From an uncultured Alphaproteobacteria bacterium (lineage in GTDB: Bacteria > Pseudomonadota > Alphaproteobacteria > Caulobacterales > Caulobacteraceae): a stretch of 36,823 nucleotides of DNA. A program made the translations under genes and the position numbers. The stretch covers positions 1-36,823 of the forward strand of contig CALETE010000090.1 in the NCBI GenBank assembly GCA_937920085.1, written 5' to 3'. The notes beneath the pieces were generated by a model. That model did no database searches and had not been told where the DNA came from. It worked only from the letters and a program-made list of their open reading frames with translations. Of this stretch, positions 18,901 through 25,712 are shown one piece after another (position 1 is the first letter of the stretch; the number at the start of each line of letters is the position of its first letter).

Positions 18901-19054
18901 GCCCCTGGCCATTGAAACGGGCCAGTCGGGTCGGGAAATCCAGGGCCCCATGGCGGTGGTGATCCTTGGGGGACTGACAACTTCGACCCTGGCCAGCCTT
19001 ATTCTTCTGCCAGCCCTAATTTGGCGGTTTGGGCGTCGGCAGGTGAGGGCCTAA
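15977..19054 (+). CDS. RND efflux permease, CusA/CzcA-like subgroup
   Basis: A 1025-residue inner-membrane proton antiporter with 12 predicted membrane helices and two large periplasmic loops. The N-terminus (LDVFPEFVPAQAEIQTEAPG) and the periplasmic region after it resemble heavy-metal RND pumps. The helix-4 proton-relay motif reads ALGVVVDDAVIDVENIVRRL, with adjacent aspartates. By eye, the positions of the three copper-relay methionines of E. coli CusA (Met573, Met623, Met672) fall in PPGTSLG, PEKSEFHVEL and TFLGDRIGES, none of which supplies methionine. Copper or silver export by the CusA mechanism is therefore not supported, and the substrate is open. It is the last gene of the YncE-outer membrane factor-adaptor-permease operon. 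No adjacent regulator is seen. Confidence 0.92.
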   Translation: MLTAIVRWTLERPRLMAVFALLLLIYGGMILAQAKLDVFPEFVPAQAEIQTEAPGLGADQVEQLVTRPIEQAVNGATGVDAVRSESIQGLSIVTVVFREGSDPYRARQVVAEAMSEAIADLPAGVSAPKLSPLTSSTMDLLKVGFTSDRLTPLQLRDLVQWTVRPRLLSAAGVARATVYGGDIRRLEVRIRPADLATRDMSIDDVVSAVRQSTGVAGGGFIDTPQQRILIESHGQALTAQDVANSPIPGPTGAAPTRIGDVADVLNAPAPDVGDAIIMGKPGVLISLSSQYGANTLDATHAVEAALKDLLPALKAQGVQVHQNLHRPANFITAALQGITEDLIIGGLLIAVVLYAFMRNLRTVLVSFVSIPLSLLTAVAVLNALGWTVNTMTLGGLAVALGVVVDDAVIDVENIVRRLRKPSELPPAQVILSAALEVRAPVIYATLVVGLALVPVLMLHGLQGAFFAPLAAAFIIATVASLAVAIAITPPLSLIMLRHADLDQEPAFIARLKTWHTDLLSHAFSRPKLALGGALGAAALTLLGLGLFTSELLPSFREGHFVLGVAGPPGTSLGVMRKYGQAITGDLLAIPGVQSAEQQIGRSEGGEDTWGPEKSEFHVELRPGLSGQAQDKIQASIAAALDSYPGLQTEVLTFLGDRIGESLTGETAALAIGVYGADLDTLDQTAEQIAEVVGKLTGAVDVQVGIPPQTPVIRADLDIAALGRYGLTPGEVLSAIQATYQGVNAAQVYQETRALQIVVTTPPDLRQDPETVGDLLIRGSAGQIVQLKAVAKVRLAEGRTVISHEGGQPRQVVTANPPPNRAAAFTAAAQTAIAKGVKLPPGVYLQFTGTAEGTKAAQRNLGINVLLALGAITVVLLIAFKEGRTVGLILGSAPFALAGGVVAVAVTGGILSLGSLVGFVTLFGVASRNAILLVSHLDHLLKEEGCDWSLETLTRATQERLTPILMTALVTALGVLPLAIETGQSGREIQGPMAVVILGGLTTSTLASLILLPALIWRFGRRQVRA

Positions 19055-19113
19055 GCATCTTTCTGCCTTTGGAGGTTTGCTTGCCCGCCTGAACAGGCCT
19101 TGGGCCTCAAGCT

Positions 19114-19142
19114 TTGTCCATTCTTCGCGCCTGTGCTCTATT
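19114..19142 (+). promoter_or_regulatory. Candidate promoter for the S9 peptidase gene
   Basis: TTGTCC (19114-19119), a 17-base spacer and TCTATT (19137-19142), giving a leader of about 30 bases before the ATG at 19179. Confidence 0.4.
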
Positions 19143-19178
19143 GTGGCAAACCTGTTCTTGACCATTACGAGAGTCCCT

Positions 19179-21230
19179 ATGCGCGCATTCCTTCTGGCCA
19201 CGGTCGCCTGCTGTCTTATGGTTCAGCCTGCGGCTGCGGCCCCGACAGACGCCCAGGATCCGACCTTTACCGGCCGCGATTTGTTTGGCTTGCAGTCGGC
19301 CAGCGACCCGCAGTTTCGTCCAGATGGCGGGCAGATCGCCTATGTGCGGATCAGCAATGACATCATGACGGACAAGGCGCGCCGGACCATCTGGTTGGTG
19401 GATCCAAAGACGGGTGCCCAATCCCCCTTGGTTACGGATGGTGGCGGTGCGGTCTCGCCACGCTGGTCGCCCGATGGCCAGAGGTTGGCTTACCTTGCGC
19501 TCACGCCCAAGGGTGCCGAACTCACCGTCCGCTGGCTGGCGACGGGCCGCTCCGCAAGGGTTGCCAGTCTAGATCAGGCCCCTGGAGACATTACCTGGTC
19601 GCCGGATGGCAAGACCTTGGCCTTCTCACTTCTGACACCTGAGGCCCCCGCAAGCCTGGGCTCGGCCCCGGCCAAGCCCGAAGGGGCGGAATGGGCCGCC
19701 CCGCTGAAGGTGGAAACCCGGGTCACCTTCCGAGCCGATGGGGAGGGGGTGCTGACCCCAGGCTTTGCCCACATCTTTACGGTCTCGGCGGATGGCGGCG
19801 CACCCCGTCAGCGGACCTTTGGCAAGTTCGACGATGTCGGGCCCTTCAGCTTCACCCCTGACGGCAAGGCCCTCTATTTCGCCGCCAACCGTCAAGCGGG
19901 TTGGGAGCGCAATCCCAATGAGGCCGAAGTCTTCCGTCTTAATCTGACCGATGACACCCTCCTTGCCCTGACAAAGCGGGTCGGTCCTGATTTTTCGCCT
20001 CAGATTTCACCCGATGGCAAGCGTGTGGCCTATCTGGGCTTTGATGACGCCCGCAAGCGGGGTTACGAGAACCAGCGTCTCTATGTCATGGATGCTGATG
20101 GCCAAAATAGCCGGGTGCTGACCGGCGATTTAGATCGTTCCGTGGGCAATCCCACCTGGAGCGCCGATGGGCGCAGCATCTATGTTCTCTACGATGATCA
20201 CGGAACCAATAAGGTCGCCCGGGTTGGCCTGGACGGTAAGTGGAGCCTCGTCGCCGATGGCTTGATCGGGTCTGATTTTGATCGCCCCTATAGCGGTGGC
20301 GGCTATAGCCTGGCTCGAAATGGTGCCATAGCTGTGACCGCGGGGGACTCAACACATCCTGCCGACCTGGCGGTCACCCAGGGCTCAGGGCTGAAGCGCC
20401 TGACGGATCTCAATGGCGACCTGCTGGCGGCCAGAACCCTGGCCAAGGCCCAGCCCCTTGCCGTGTCCTCCTCCTTTGACAAAAAACCCATCGATGCCTG
20501 GCTGCTCACCCCGCCCAAGTTCGATCCCGCCAAGACCTACCCGCTCATCCTGGAGATTCATGGCGGGCCTTTCTCGGCCTATGGACCCAACTTCTCGGCG
20601 GTGGACCAGCTCTATGCCGCCGCGGGCTATCTGGTGGTCTATTCCAATCCCCGGGGCTCCACCTCCTATGGCGAGGCCTTCGCCAATGAGATCGACCGCA
20701 ACTATCCCAGCCATGACTATGACGACCTGATGAGCGTGGTCGACGCTGTGATTGCCAAGGGATCGGTTGATCTAAATCGCCTTTATGTGACCGGTGGGTC
20801 CGGCGGCGGGGCCCTGACCGCCTGGATCGTTGGCAAGACCAACCGATTTGCTGCCGCCGCCACCCAGAAGCCAGTGATCAACTGGGCCAGCGAAGTCCTC
20901 ACCACGGACGGCTACGCCACCATGGGCCCCTATTGGTTTGGCAAGGCCCCCTGGGAAGACCCGCAGGGCTATTGGGCCCGGTCGCCCCTCTCCCTGGTCG
21001 GCAATGTAAAGACCCCAACCATGGTGGTGGTTGGCGAGAATGATCTGCGCACCCCCGACAGCGAGGCCGAGCAGTATTATGCGGCCCTGCAGCTGCGTGG
21101 TGTGCCTACGGCCCTGGTCAAGCTGCCAGGTGCCAGTCATGGGGGCTATGCCGCGCGGCCGTCGCAATCGGCGGCGACCACCTCGGCCATCATTGCTTGG
21201 TTTGAAAAGTACAAGACGCCGCCGAAATAA
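19179..21230 (+). CDS. S9 family prolyl oligopeptidase-like peptidase
   Basis: A 683-residue exported serine peptidase. A signal peptide (residues 1-21, ending AAA) leads into a WD40-like propeller with repeated SPDG motifs (SPDGQRLAY, SPDGKTLAF, SPDGKRVAY) and then a C-terminal alpha/beta-hydrolase domain from about residue 430. The catalytic triad is Ser541 in TGGSGGGALT, Asp622 in GENDLRTP and His654 in GASHGG; the oxyanion region is HGGPFSAYGP. It resembles periplasmic dipeptidyl-peptidase or acylaminoacyl-peptidase-type S9 enzymes; exact specificity is unknown. The frame is open 34 codons further upstream, but the ATG at 19179 starts a proper signal peptide. It has its own promoter candidate and is separated from the permease gene by 124 bases. 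Confidence 0.92.
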   Translation: MRAFLLATVACCLMVQPAAAAPTDAQDPTFTGRDLFGLQSASDPQFRPDGGQIAYVRISNDIMTDKARRTIWLVDPKTGAQSPLVTDGGGAVSPRWSPDGQRLAYLALTPKGAELTVRWLATGRSARVASLDQAPGDITWSPDGKTLAFSLLTPEAPASLGSAPAKPEGAEWAAPLKVETRVTFRADGEGVLTPGFAHIFTVSADGGAPRQRTFGKFDDVGPFSFTPDGKALYFAANRQAGWERNPNEAEVFRLNLTDDTLLALTKRVGPDFSPQISPDGKRVAYLGFDDARKRGYENQRLYVMDADGQNSRVLTGDLDRSVGNPTWSADGRSIYVLYDDHGTNKVARVGLDGKWSLVADGLIGSDFDRPYSGGGYSLARNGAIAVTAGDSTHPADLAVTQGSGLKRLTDLNGDLLAARTLAKAQPLAVSSSFDKKPIDAWLLTPPKFDPAKTYPLILEIHGGPFSAYGPNFSAVDQLYAAAGYLVVYSNPRGSTSYGEAFANEIDRNYPSHDYDDLMSVVDAVIAKGSVDLNRLYVTGGSGGGALTAWIVGKTNRFAAAATQKPVINWASEVLTTDGYATMGPYWFGKAPWEDPQGYWARSPLSLVGNVKTPTMVVVGENDLRTPDSEAEQYYAALQLRGVPTALVKLPGASHGGYAARPSQSAATTSAIIAWFEKYKTPPK

Positions 21231-21233
21231 CCC

Positions 21234-21258
21234 CTGGCTTGGCCGGTCAATCTTTTTT
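21234..21258 (+). terminator. Weak terminator candidate after the S9 peptidase gene
   Basis: A short stem CTGGC/GCCGG (21234-21238 with 21242-21246) with a 3-base loop, followed after six bases by six T residues (21253-21258). The stem is short and the T run is offset. Confidence 0.3.
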
Positions 21259-21346
21259 GGGTTTCTGAGAATCCCTGCCGGTCATTAACCAACTGGTGGG
21301 GATCATCCTCTAGCTTGTTAAGCAAGAAACAGGCCAGGAGGGCGAT

Positions 21347-22849
21347 TTGGCGCTCGGTGCGCGTTTAGAGCTACGTCAAGGGCAGGGGTTGGTCATCACC
21401 CCCCAACTGCAACAGGCTATCAAGCTGTTGCAGCTCTCCAACATGGAGCTTGAGGCCTTCGTCGAAGGCGAGCTCGAACGCAATCCCCTCCTTCAGCGGG
21501 ACGAGCGCGACTCAGAGGGCGACCGCGAGGCACTTGCCGATGGTCCAGCGACCGACGGTGAGACCTACGCCCTTGACCAAGTACCCCTGGGTGGCGCGGA
21601 AAACGCCATGGATGTCACCTATGAGTCCGAGGGGTCGCGGGGCGAGCACGCCACCGGCGATGCCTCAGAGGCCATGCATGCTGGCGGAGCCATTGATTGG
21701 TCCAAGGCCGGGGCGGGCGGCAGCTTTGAAGACACTGACAACTTCGAGCAGCGCCTGGCTCACGATAAAACCCTCTCTGAATTTCTTCAGGACCAGCTTC
21801 TGGTGGCTGGCTTTAACAGTATCGAATTGGCGGCCGCTGCAGTCCTGCTCGATAGCGTCGATGAGGGTGGCTATCTGCGTTGTGACCTTGCAGAGACCGC
21901 CGAGCGCCTGGGCTGCGACTTGGCCTTCCTCGAAAATCTTCTGCCAAGGCTCCAGAGCTTCGAGCCCGTGGGCGTCTTCGCCCGTGATGTGCGCGAATGC
22001 CTGATGCTTCAGCTTCAGGATCGTAATCGCTGCGATCCGGCCATGATGGCCTTGCTGGATAATCTTGACCTGCTCGCACGGCGTGACCTCGCCGCCTTGC
22101 GCAAGGTGTGCAGCGTCGATGATGAAGACCTCCGCGACATGATCGCCGAGATCAAGGCGTTAACCCCCCGCCCCGGTGCAGCCTTCGGCGGCGAGCCCAG
22201 TCAGCCCGTTGCCCCAGATGTTTATGTCCGAGAAGGTTTGGGCGGCATGTGGCATGTGGAACTCAATTCCGACACCCTACCGCGGCTGCTTATCGACCAG
22301 CGTTATCATGCTCGGGTCAGCAGTGGCGCGAAGTCCGATCAGGAAAAAGTGTTCGTCGCCGACTGCATGGCCAGCGCCAGTTGGCTGGTCAAGAGCCTAG
22401 ACCAGCGGGCCAAGACCATCCTCAAGGTCGCCTCAGAAATCGTGCGCCAGCAGGATGGTTTCCTGGCCTATGGGGTCGAACACCTGCGGCCCCTGAACCT
22501 TAAGACGGTGGCTGACGCGATCGGCATGCACGAATCCACGGTCAGCCGGGTGACCTCGAACAAGTATCTGGCCACCCCACGCGGTATGTTTGAGCTGAAA
22601 TTCTTTTTCACCTCTGCCATCCAGTCTTCCGAAGGCGGCGAGGCCCATTCGGCAGAGGCCGTGCGTCACCGCATTCGTCAGCTTATCGACAGCGAGAAGG
22701 TGGCGTCCGACATCCACTCTGATGACGCCCTGGTCGATATTCTCAAAGAAACCGGCGTCGATATCGCCCGCCGCACGGTGGCAAAATACCGCGAGGCCAT
22801 GCGTATTCCCTCCTCCGTCGATCGTCGTCGCCTGCTTCGGCAGAGCTGA
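21347..22849 (+). CDS. rpoN: RNA polymerase sigma-54 factor RpoN
   Basis: A 500-residue sigma-54 factor. It directs RNA polymerase to -24/-12 promoters that need AAA+ activators; in Caulobacter relatives these include flagellar and stalk genes. Region I is the Gln/Leu-rich N-terminus (TPQLQQAIKLLQLSNMELEAF). It is followed by an acidic region II (residues about 48-120), the core-binding domain, the helix-turn-helix (HESTVSRVTSNKYL) and the diagnostic RpoN box ARRTVAKYRE at residues 474-483. The start is TTG at 21347, with AGGAGG 5 bases upstream. It is followed by hpf and ptsN in the order conserved across proteobacteria, but is displaced from lptB by an accessory block. Confidence 0.97.
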   Translation: MALGARLELRQGQGLVITPQLQQAIKLLQLSNMELEAFVEGELERNPLLQRDERDSEGDREALADGPATDGETYALDQVPLGGAENAMDVTYESEGSRGEHATGDASEAMHAGGAIDWSKAGAGGSFEDTDNFEQRLAHDKTLSEFLQDQLLVAGFNSIELAAAAVLLDSVDEGGYLRCDLAETAERLGCDLAFLENLLPRLQSFEPVGVFARDVRECLMLQLQDRNRCDPAMMALLDNLDLLARRDLAALRKVCSVDDEDLRDMIAEIKALTPRPGAAFGGEPSQPVAPDVYVREGLGGMWHVELNSDTLPRLLIDQRYHARVSSGAKSDQEKVFVADCMASASWLVKSLDQRAKTILKVASEIVRQQDGFLAYGVEHLRPLNLKTVADAIGMHESTVSRVTSNKYLATPRGMFELKFFFTSAIQSSEGGEAHSAEAVRHRIRQLIDSEKVASDIHSDDALVDILKETGVDIARRTVAKYREAMRIPSSVDRRRLLRQS

Positions 22850-22905
22850 GCCCTCCGTATTCGTCCGATCTTGACAGGCTTGGCCGAAAGGCGCGCACTC
22901 TGCCC

Positions 22906-23529
22906 ATGCAAGTTCAAGTTTCCGGCAAACATGTCGACGTCGGTGAGGCCCTGCGTGAGCGGGTCACCACCGAAATTTCAGCCTCTATTGCGCGCTATTT
23001 CGAGCGTGGGGGTTTTGCAGACTTGGTGGTCAGCAAGGAGGGGCACGCCTTCCGGGTTGACTGTTCCCTGCACCTGGATTCCGGCCAGCATCTGGAAAGC
23101 CATGGTCTGGGTTCCGATGCCCATGCGGCCTTTGATGTGGCCCTGGGTAAGATCGAGACTCGGGTCCGTCGCTATAAGCGTCGCTTAAAGAGCCATTCGG
23201 TGGCAGCCAGCGCCAAGGCCGCCGAGACCGCCGCCTATTTCGTCATCCGTGCTCCAGAGGACGAAGACGACGAGATCTGGGATGAGGCCGACTCGCCTCC
23301 GGTTGGTCCGGCTGTGCCCAATGGTCTGGTGATTGCCGAGACCGAGAAGGAAATCCGCACAATGACTGTTTCTCAGGCGGTGTTGGACCTAGATCTGACT
23401 GAATCTCAAACAATTGTGTTCAGGAACGCCGCGCACGGCGGATTGTCTGTGGTATATCGCCGCCCCGACGGGAACATCGGCTGGATCGACCCTGAGCGCA
23501 CCAAACCGGCTAACGGTAAGGGATCTTAG
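22906..23529 (+). CDS. hpf: Ribosome hibernation promoting factor, long form
   Basis: A 207-residue long-type HPF. The N-terminal S30AE domain (about residues 1-100: MQVQVSGKHVDVGEALRERV, HAAFDVALGKIETRVRRYKRR) sits in the decoding region of idle 30S subunits. After an acidic linker, the C-terminal dimerisation domain (about 150-200: MTVSQAVLDLDLTESQTIVF, VVYRRPDGNIGWIDP) pairs two 70S ribosomes into 100S dimers. It lies 56 bases after rpoN and 82 bases before ptsN, as is common. A TTGACA at 22871-22876 precedes it, but no matching -10 element could be found. No strong Shine-Dalgarno sequence is seen, only AAAGG further upstream. Confidence 0.95.
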   Translation: MQVQVSGKHVDVGEALRERVTTEISASIARYFERGGFADLVVSKEGHAFRVDCSLHLDSGQHLESHGLGSDAHAAFDVALGKIETRVRRYKRRLKSHSVAASAKAAETAAYFVIRAPEDEDDEIWDEADSPPVGPAVPNGLVIAETEKEIRTMTVSQAVLDLDLTESQTIVFRNAAHGGLSVVYRRPDGNIGWIDPERTKPANGKGS

Positions 23530-23611
23530 ATGTCCGGCGCCTGAGCGCCTGTCATCAGGATGTCTCTGTCGGTCGCTAAGGGGCCGACTGAGCAGGGCGT
23601 TGTGAGTTGAG

Positions 23612-24079
23612 ATGATTTTTTCAGAAGTTCTGGATCTGGCCGCCATTGCGCCCCGTGCGACGGCGACGGACAAGCGTCAGGTCTTGGCCCTGATTTCCGA
23701 CATCGCCGCCCGCACCTTCGGCCTTGAGGCGGGGAAGATTCTCGATGCGCTTGCGGCAAGGGAACAGGTTGGGTCGACAGGCCTTGGCCGTGGCGTCGCC
23801 GTGCCCCATGCCCGGCTCGAAGGCCTAGATCGCGTGCGCGCGGTCTTCCTGCGCCTGGAACATCCGGTGGACTTTGCGTCAGTAGACGACCAGCCCGTTG
23901 ATCTTGTCTTTGCCCTGTTTTCGCCCGCCGGTCAGGCGGGCTCTGTCCACCTGCAGGGTCTGGCCCGCATTTCCCGTCTCATGCGCCAGAAGGATCTGCG
24001 CGAACAGCTGCGACAGTCCCGGGCCGCCGAATCGATCCGCGCCCTTCTGGTCCAGGACCTGCGCCAGACAGCGGCCTGA
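23612..24079 (+). CDS. ptsN: Nitrogen phosphotransferase EIIA(Ntr) PtsN
   Basis: A 155-residue cytoplasmic regulator of the PTS-Ntr phosphorelay, phosphorylated by NPr. Family members regulate potassium transport, nitrogen and carbon responses and, in Caulobacter, influence the stringent response. The phosphorylated histidine is His66 in GRGVAVPHARLEGL. The conserved LFALFSPAG-like stretch (VDLVFALFSPAGQAGSVHLQ) and the C-terminal helices are present. The length is normal. It follows hpf within the conserved rpoN cluster and is convergent with the DUF1150-Hsp20 pair, with 75 bases between stops. No clear terminator hairpin is seen in that gap. Confidence 0.95.
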   Translation: MIFSEVLDLAAIAPRATATDKRQVLALISDIAARTFGLEAGKILDALAAREQVGSTGLGRGVAVPHARLEGLDRVRAVFLRLEHPVDFASVDDQPVDLVFALFSPAGQAGSVHLQGLARISRLMRQKDLREQLRQSRAAESIRALLVQDLRQTAA

Positions 24080-24154
24080 GCCCGATCCTGAAGCTCACAA
24101 CCCCAGTTGTACCTGCGGCGGCCGGTATCCAGGTCATAGAGCTCTACTTATCAG

Positions 24155-24424
24155 CTAGTGCACAGAAACCGGTGCCAGTTCGTGAGCCAGGGCTGCGGCG
24201 ACGGCGGAGTCCTTGTCTTCCAGCACAGCCAGTCGCTCGCCATTAGCGCGATGGACGGCGTAGAGGATCTGATCGGGGCGAAGATAATAGCCTTCCACCT
24301 CTCCCCTCGGCGTCGACGCCAGGATCTCAGCTCCCATGACGGGGCGAACATAAACCAGGTTGGGTCCGCCAAGGGCTGCCAGCTCTTGGGGGGACAGGGA
24401 CATTTGGCTCAGTTTAGGTGTCAT
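24155..24424 (-). CDS. DUF1150 family protein
   Basis: An 89-residue soluble protein of the alphaproteobacterial DUF1150 family, recognised from SPQELAALGGPNLVYVRPV and the following EVEGYYLRPDQILYAVHRANGERLAV. The function is unknown. A strong GGAGGTGG precedes the ATG, and the gene starts 27 bases after the hsp20 stop, so the two are probably one heat-inducible unit; DUF1150 genes are often found next to small heat-shock genes. The C-terminal part (DKDSAVAAALAHELAPV) is helical. There is no signal peptide or membrane segment. Confidence 0.85.
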   Translation of the reverse strand: MTPKLSQMSLSPQELAALGGPNLVYVRPVMGAEILASTPRGEVEGYYLRPDQILYAVHRANGERLAVLEDKDSAVAAALAHELAPVSVH

Positions 24425-24451
24425 AGGACCACCTCCAAAAAATCTTGAAAA

Positions 24452-24871
24452 TCAGCTGCCGGTCTGAATGGGGATTTGCCGCACCAGGCGAGCGGGCTCG
24501 GGCCGGACCAGGTCAATGTGCAGTAGGCCGTGCTCCAGCAAGGCTGCGGAAACCTCCATGCCGTCGGCAAGCACAAAGCTGCGGACAAAGCCCCGGGCAG
24601 CAATGCCCCTATGCAAATAGGCCTCGTCGGTCTTACCCCCGTCGTCCCGCCGACCGGCTATGGTCAGCTGACGATCCTCAAGGGTCACCTGCAGGGTCTG
24701 GGGGGTGAAGCCCGCCACAGCCAGGGTGATCCTCAGGGCGCCTTCGCCCCGGTCTTCCACGTTATAGGGGGGATAGCTCTCGGCCGCCGCCTTGGCGGCC
24801 CGTTCGGCCAACAGCCGGGTGTGCTCGAAACCGAGCAGAAAGGGGCTGTCGAACACCATGGTCCTATTCAT
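24452..24871 (-). CDS. Hsp20/IbpA-type small heat-shock protein
   Basis: A 139-residue ATP-independent holdase chaperone that captures unfolding proteins in the cytoplasm. The alpha-crystallin domain spans about residues 35-120: YPPYNVEDRGEGALRITLAV, FTPQTLQVTLEDRQLTIAGRR, and HRGIAARGFVRSFVLADGMEV with the following ALLEHGLLHIDLVRP. The ending VRQIPIQ is the short C-terminal I-x-I motif used for oligomerisation. The ATG at 24871 is preferred over an in-frame GTG at 24889 because GAGGA lies 9 bases before the ATG and the family begins MNRTMVFDSPFLLGF-like. Upstream are a sigma-32-like promoter and a hairpin holding the Shine-Dalgarno sequence. DUF1150 follows. Confidence 0.93.
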   Translation of the reverse strand: MNRTMVFDSPFLLGFEHTRLLAERAAKAAAESYPPYNVEDRGEGALRITLAVAGFTPQTLQVTLEDRQLTIAGRRDDGGKTDEAYLHRGIAARGFVRSFVLADGMEVSAALLEHGLLHIDLVRPEPARLVRQIPIQTGS

Positions 24872-24877
24872 TGCAAA

Positions 24878-24901
24878 GAGTCCTCGCACCTCAAGCGACT
24901 C
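24878..24901 (-). promoter_or_regulatory. Hairpin around the hsp20 ribosome binding site
   Basis: On the minus strand, GAG-UCGC pairs with GCGA-CUC around a 7-base loop, leaving GGA of the GAGGA Shine-Dalgarno as a bulge. The weak fold could act as an RNA thermometer; this is inference only. Confidence 0.35.
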
Positions 24902-24945
24902 GCCAAGCTCCTGCCCGAAACCGGCGCAGGACCGCGACAGCGCTT

Positions 24946-24974
24946 AGGTGGGGTGCGAGGGGTGGGGATTCAAG
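24946..24974 (-). promoter_or_regulatory. Candidate heat-shock (sigma-32) promoter of hsp20
   Basis: On the minus strand, CTTGAA (24969-24974), a 15-base spacer and CCCCACCT (24946-24953). This closely resembles the E. coli sigma-32 consensus CTTGAA-N13-17-CCCCATNT. The transcript would have a leader of about 70 bases. Confidence 0.65.
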
Positions 24975-25024
24975 CAGTGGCGCCCAAATGGAAACGGCCG
25001 CCTCCTCGTCGGAAGCGGCCGTTA

Positions 25025-25100
25025 TGGTGGAGCTAAGCGGAGTCGAACCGCTGACCTCTTGAATGCCATTCAAGCGCTCTACCAGCTGAGCTATAGCCCC
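25025..25100 (-). tRNA. tRNA-Ala, anticodon GGC
   Basis: A 76-base gene on the minus strand. The acceptor arms GGGGCTA and TAGCTCC pair (one G-T), followed by discriminator A and an encoded CCA (25025-25027). The D-arm is AGCTCAGCTGGTAGAGC. The anticodon stem CTTGA/TCAAG encloses ATGGCAT, giving anticodon GGC, which reads GCC. The T-arm is GCGGTTCGACTCCGC. Confidence 0.97.
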
Positions 25101-25110
25101 GAACTTTCGG

Positions 25111-25118
25111 GTTCTAGG
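25111..25118 (-). promoter_or_regulatory. Candidate -10 element for tRNA-Ala
   Basis: On the minus strand, CCTAGAAC differs from the Caulobacter -10 consensus GCTANAWC only at the first base. It would start transcription a few bases before the tRNA 5' end. The likely -35 (TTGCCT) is closer than usual. Confidence 0.3.
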
Positions 25119-25184
25119 TTTTGGAGAGGCAACCCTCCGCCGCGAAGAGCGCGGAACCTAGTCTGACAGGTGTCCGTGATCAAG

Positions 25185-25220
25185 CCCGCCGTCACTGAAA
25201 AATCACACAGGGACGGCGGG
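25185..25220 (-). other. Long stem-loop downstream of the TIGR02300 gene
   Basis: CCCGCCGTC (25185-25193) pairs perfectly with GACGGCGGG (25212-25220) across an 18-base loop. It lies 15 bases beyond the stop of the minus-strand gene at 25236. There is no T tail, so it may be a 3'-end stabiliser or a factor-dependent terminator. Confidence 0.45.
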
Positions 25221-25235
25221 GCCTGAATTCAGGTC

Positions 25236-25712
25236 CTATCGGTCTTCTTCACCCTCACCGGGCAGACCGTCGATTTCGGTGTCGACAAAGTCGTCCTCAT
25301 CGTCGTCTTCCAGGAAGGGCACGTCGGAGTCCTCGTCGTCGTCCAGGTCGTCGTCTTCCTGGAAGCCGGCCAGTTCGTCTTCCGGCGCGGCGATGGGTTC
25401 GCCGTCCTCATCGTCGTCGTCGGTGGCCAGGATCGGCTCATCAATGACGGCGTCCAGTTCCGGGGTGACCACCTCTTCTTCTTCTTCGTCCTCCGAATCC
25501 GGGTTCTTGCCCCGGACTTGGGCTTCTTGATCGTCGTCCAGGTCATGGTCGACAGGGGTGGCGCGGGCACGGACACGGCGGCTACGGACGGCTTCATCCG
25601 GATCAAACTCGTGTTCGCATTTCGGGCAGTGGGCCGGGCGTTTGGTCAGGTCGTAGAACTTAGCCTGGCAGTTGGGGCAAATTTGCTTTGAGCCCAGTTC
25701 GGGAATAGCCAA
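25236..25712 (-). CDS. TIGR02300 family acidic zinc-ribbon protein
   Basis: A 158-residue protein. The N-terminal 35 residues hold a CPNC...CPKC zinc ribbon with the family hallmark KFYDLTKRPAHCPKC. After a short basic patch (RSRRVRARA), the rest is an extremely acidic, probably disordered tail with long Asp/Glu runs. TIGR02300 proteins are common in alphaproteobacteria and have no known function. The frame is open to 25787, but the TTG at 25712 is chosen because the family begins with AxPELGxK and GAGG lies about 8 bases before it. A TTGACA on the minus strand (25775-25780) may be its -35. It is divergent from aroA. The Asp codon runs form a low-complexity GTC-rich repeat in the DNA. Confidence 0.85.
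   Translation of the reverse strand: MAIPELGSKQICPNCQAKFYDLTKRPAHCPKCEHEFDPDEAVRSRRVRARATPVDHDLDDDQEAQVRGKNPDSEDEEEEEVVTPELDAVIDEPILATDDDDEDGEPIAAPEDELAGFQEDDDLDDDEDSDVPFLEDDDEDDFVDTEIDGLPGEGEEDR

Noticed and set aside
15977..19054. Calling the RND permease CusA
   Set aside because: The overall scaffold is similar, but the three methionines of the copper relay do not appear at the aligned positions, so a copper-specific name is not justified.
19087..19110. Short inverted repeats between the RND permease and S9 peptidase genes
   Set aside because: Stems of only four base pairs with no T tract; not distinguishable from chance in this composition.
10149..21346. The accessory block as a mobile element
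   Set aside because: No integrase, transposase, tRNA-embedded attachment site or flanking direct repeat was found, so it is described as an insertion by context only.
22871..22899. TTGACA upstream of hpf as a promoter
   Set aside because: A perfect -35 hexamer, but no acceptable -10 sequence at 16-18 bases and no sigma-54 GG/GC pattern fits either.
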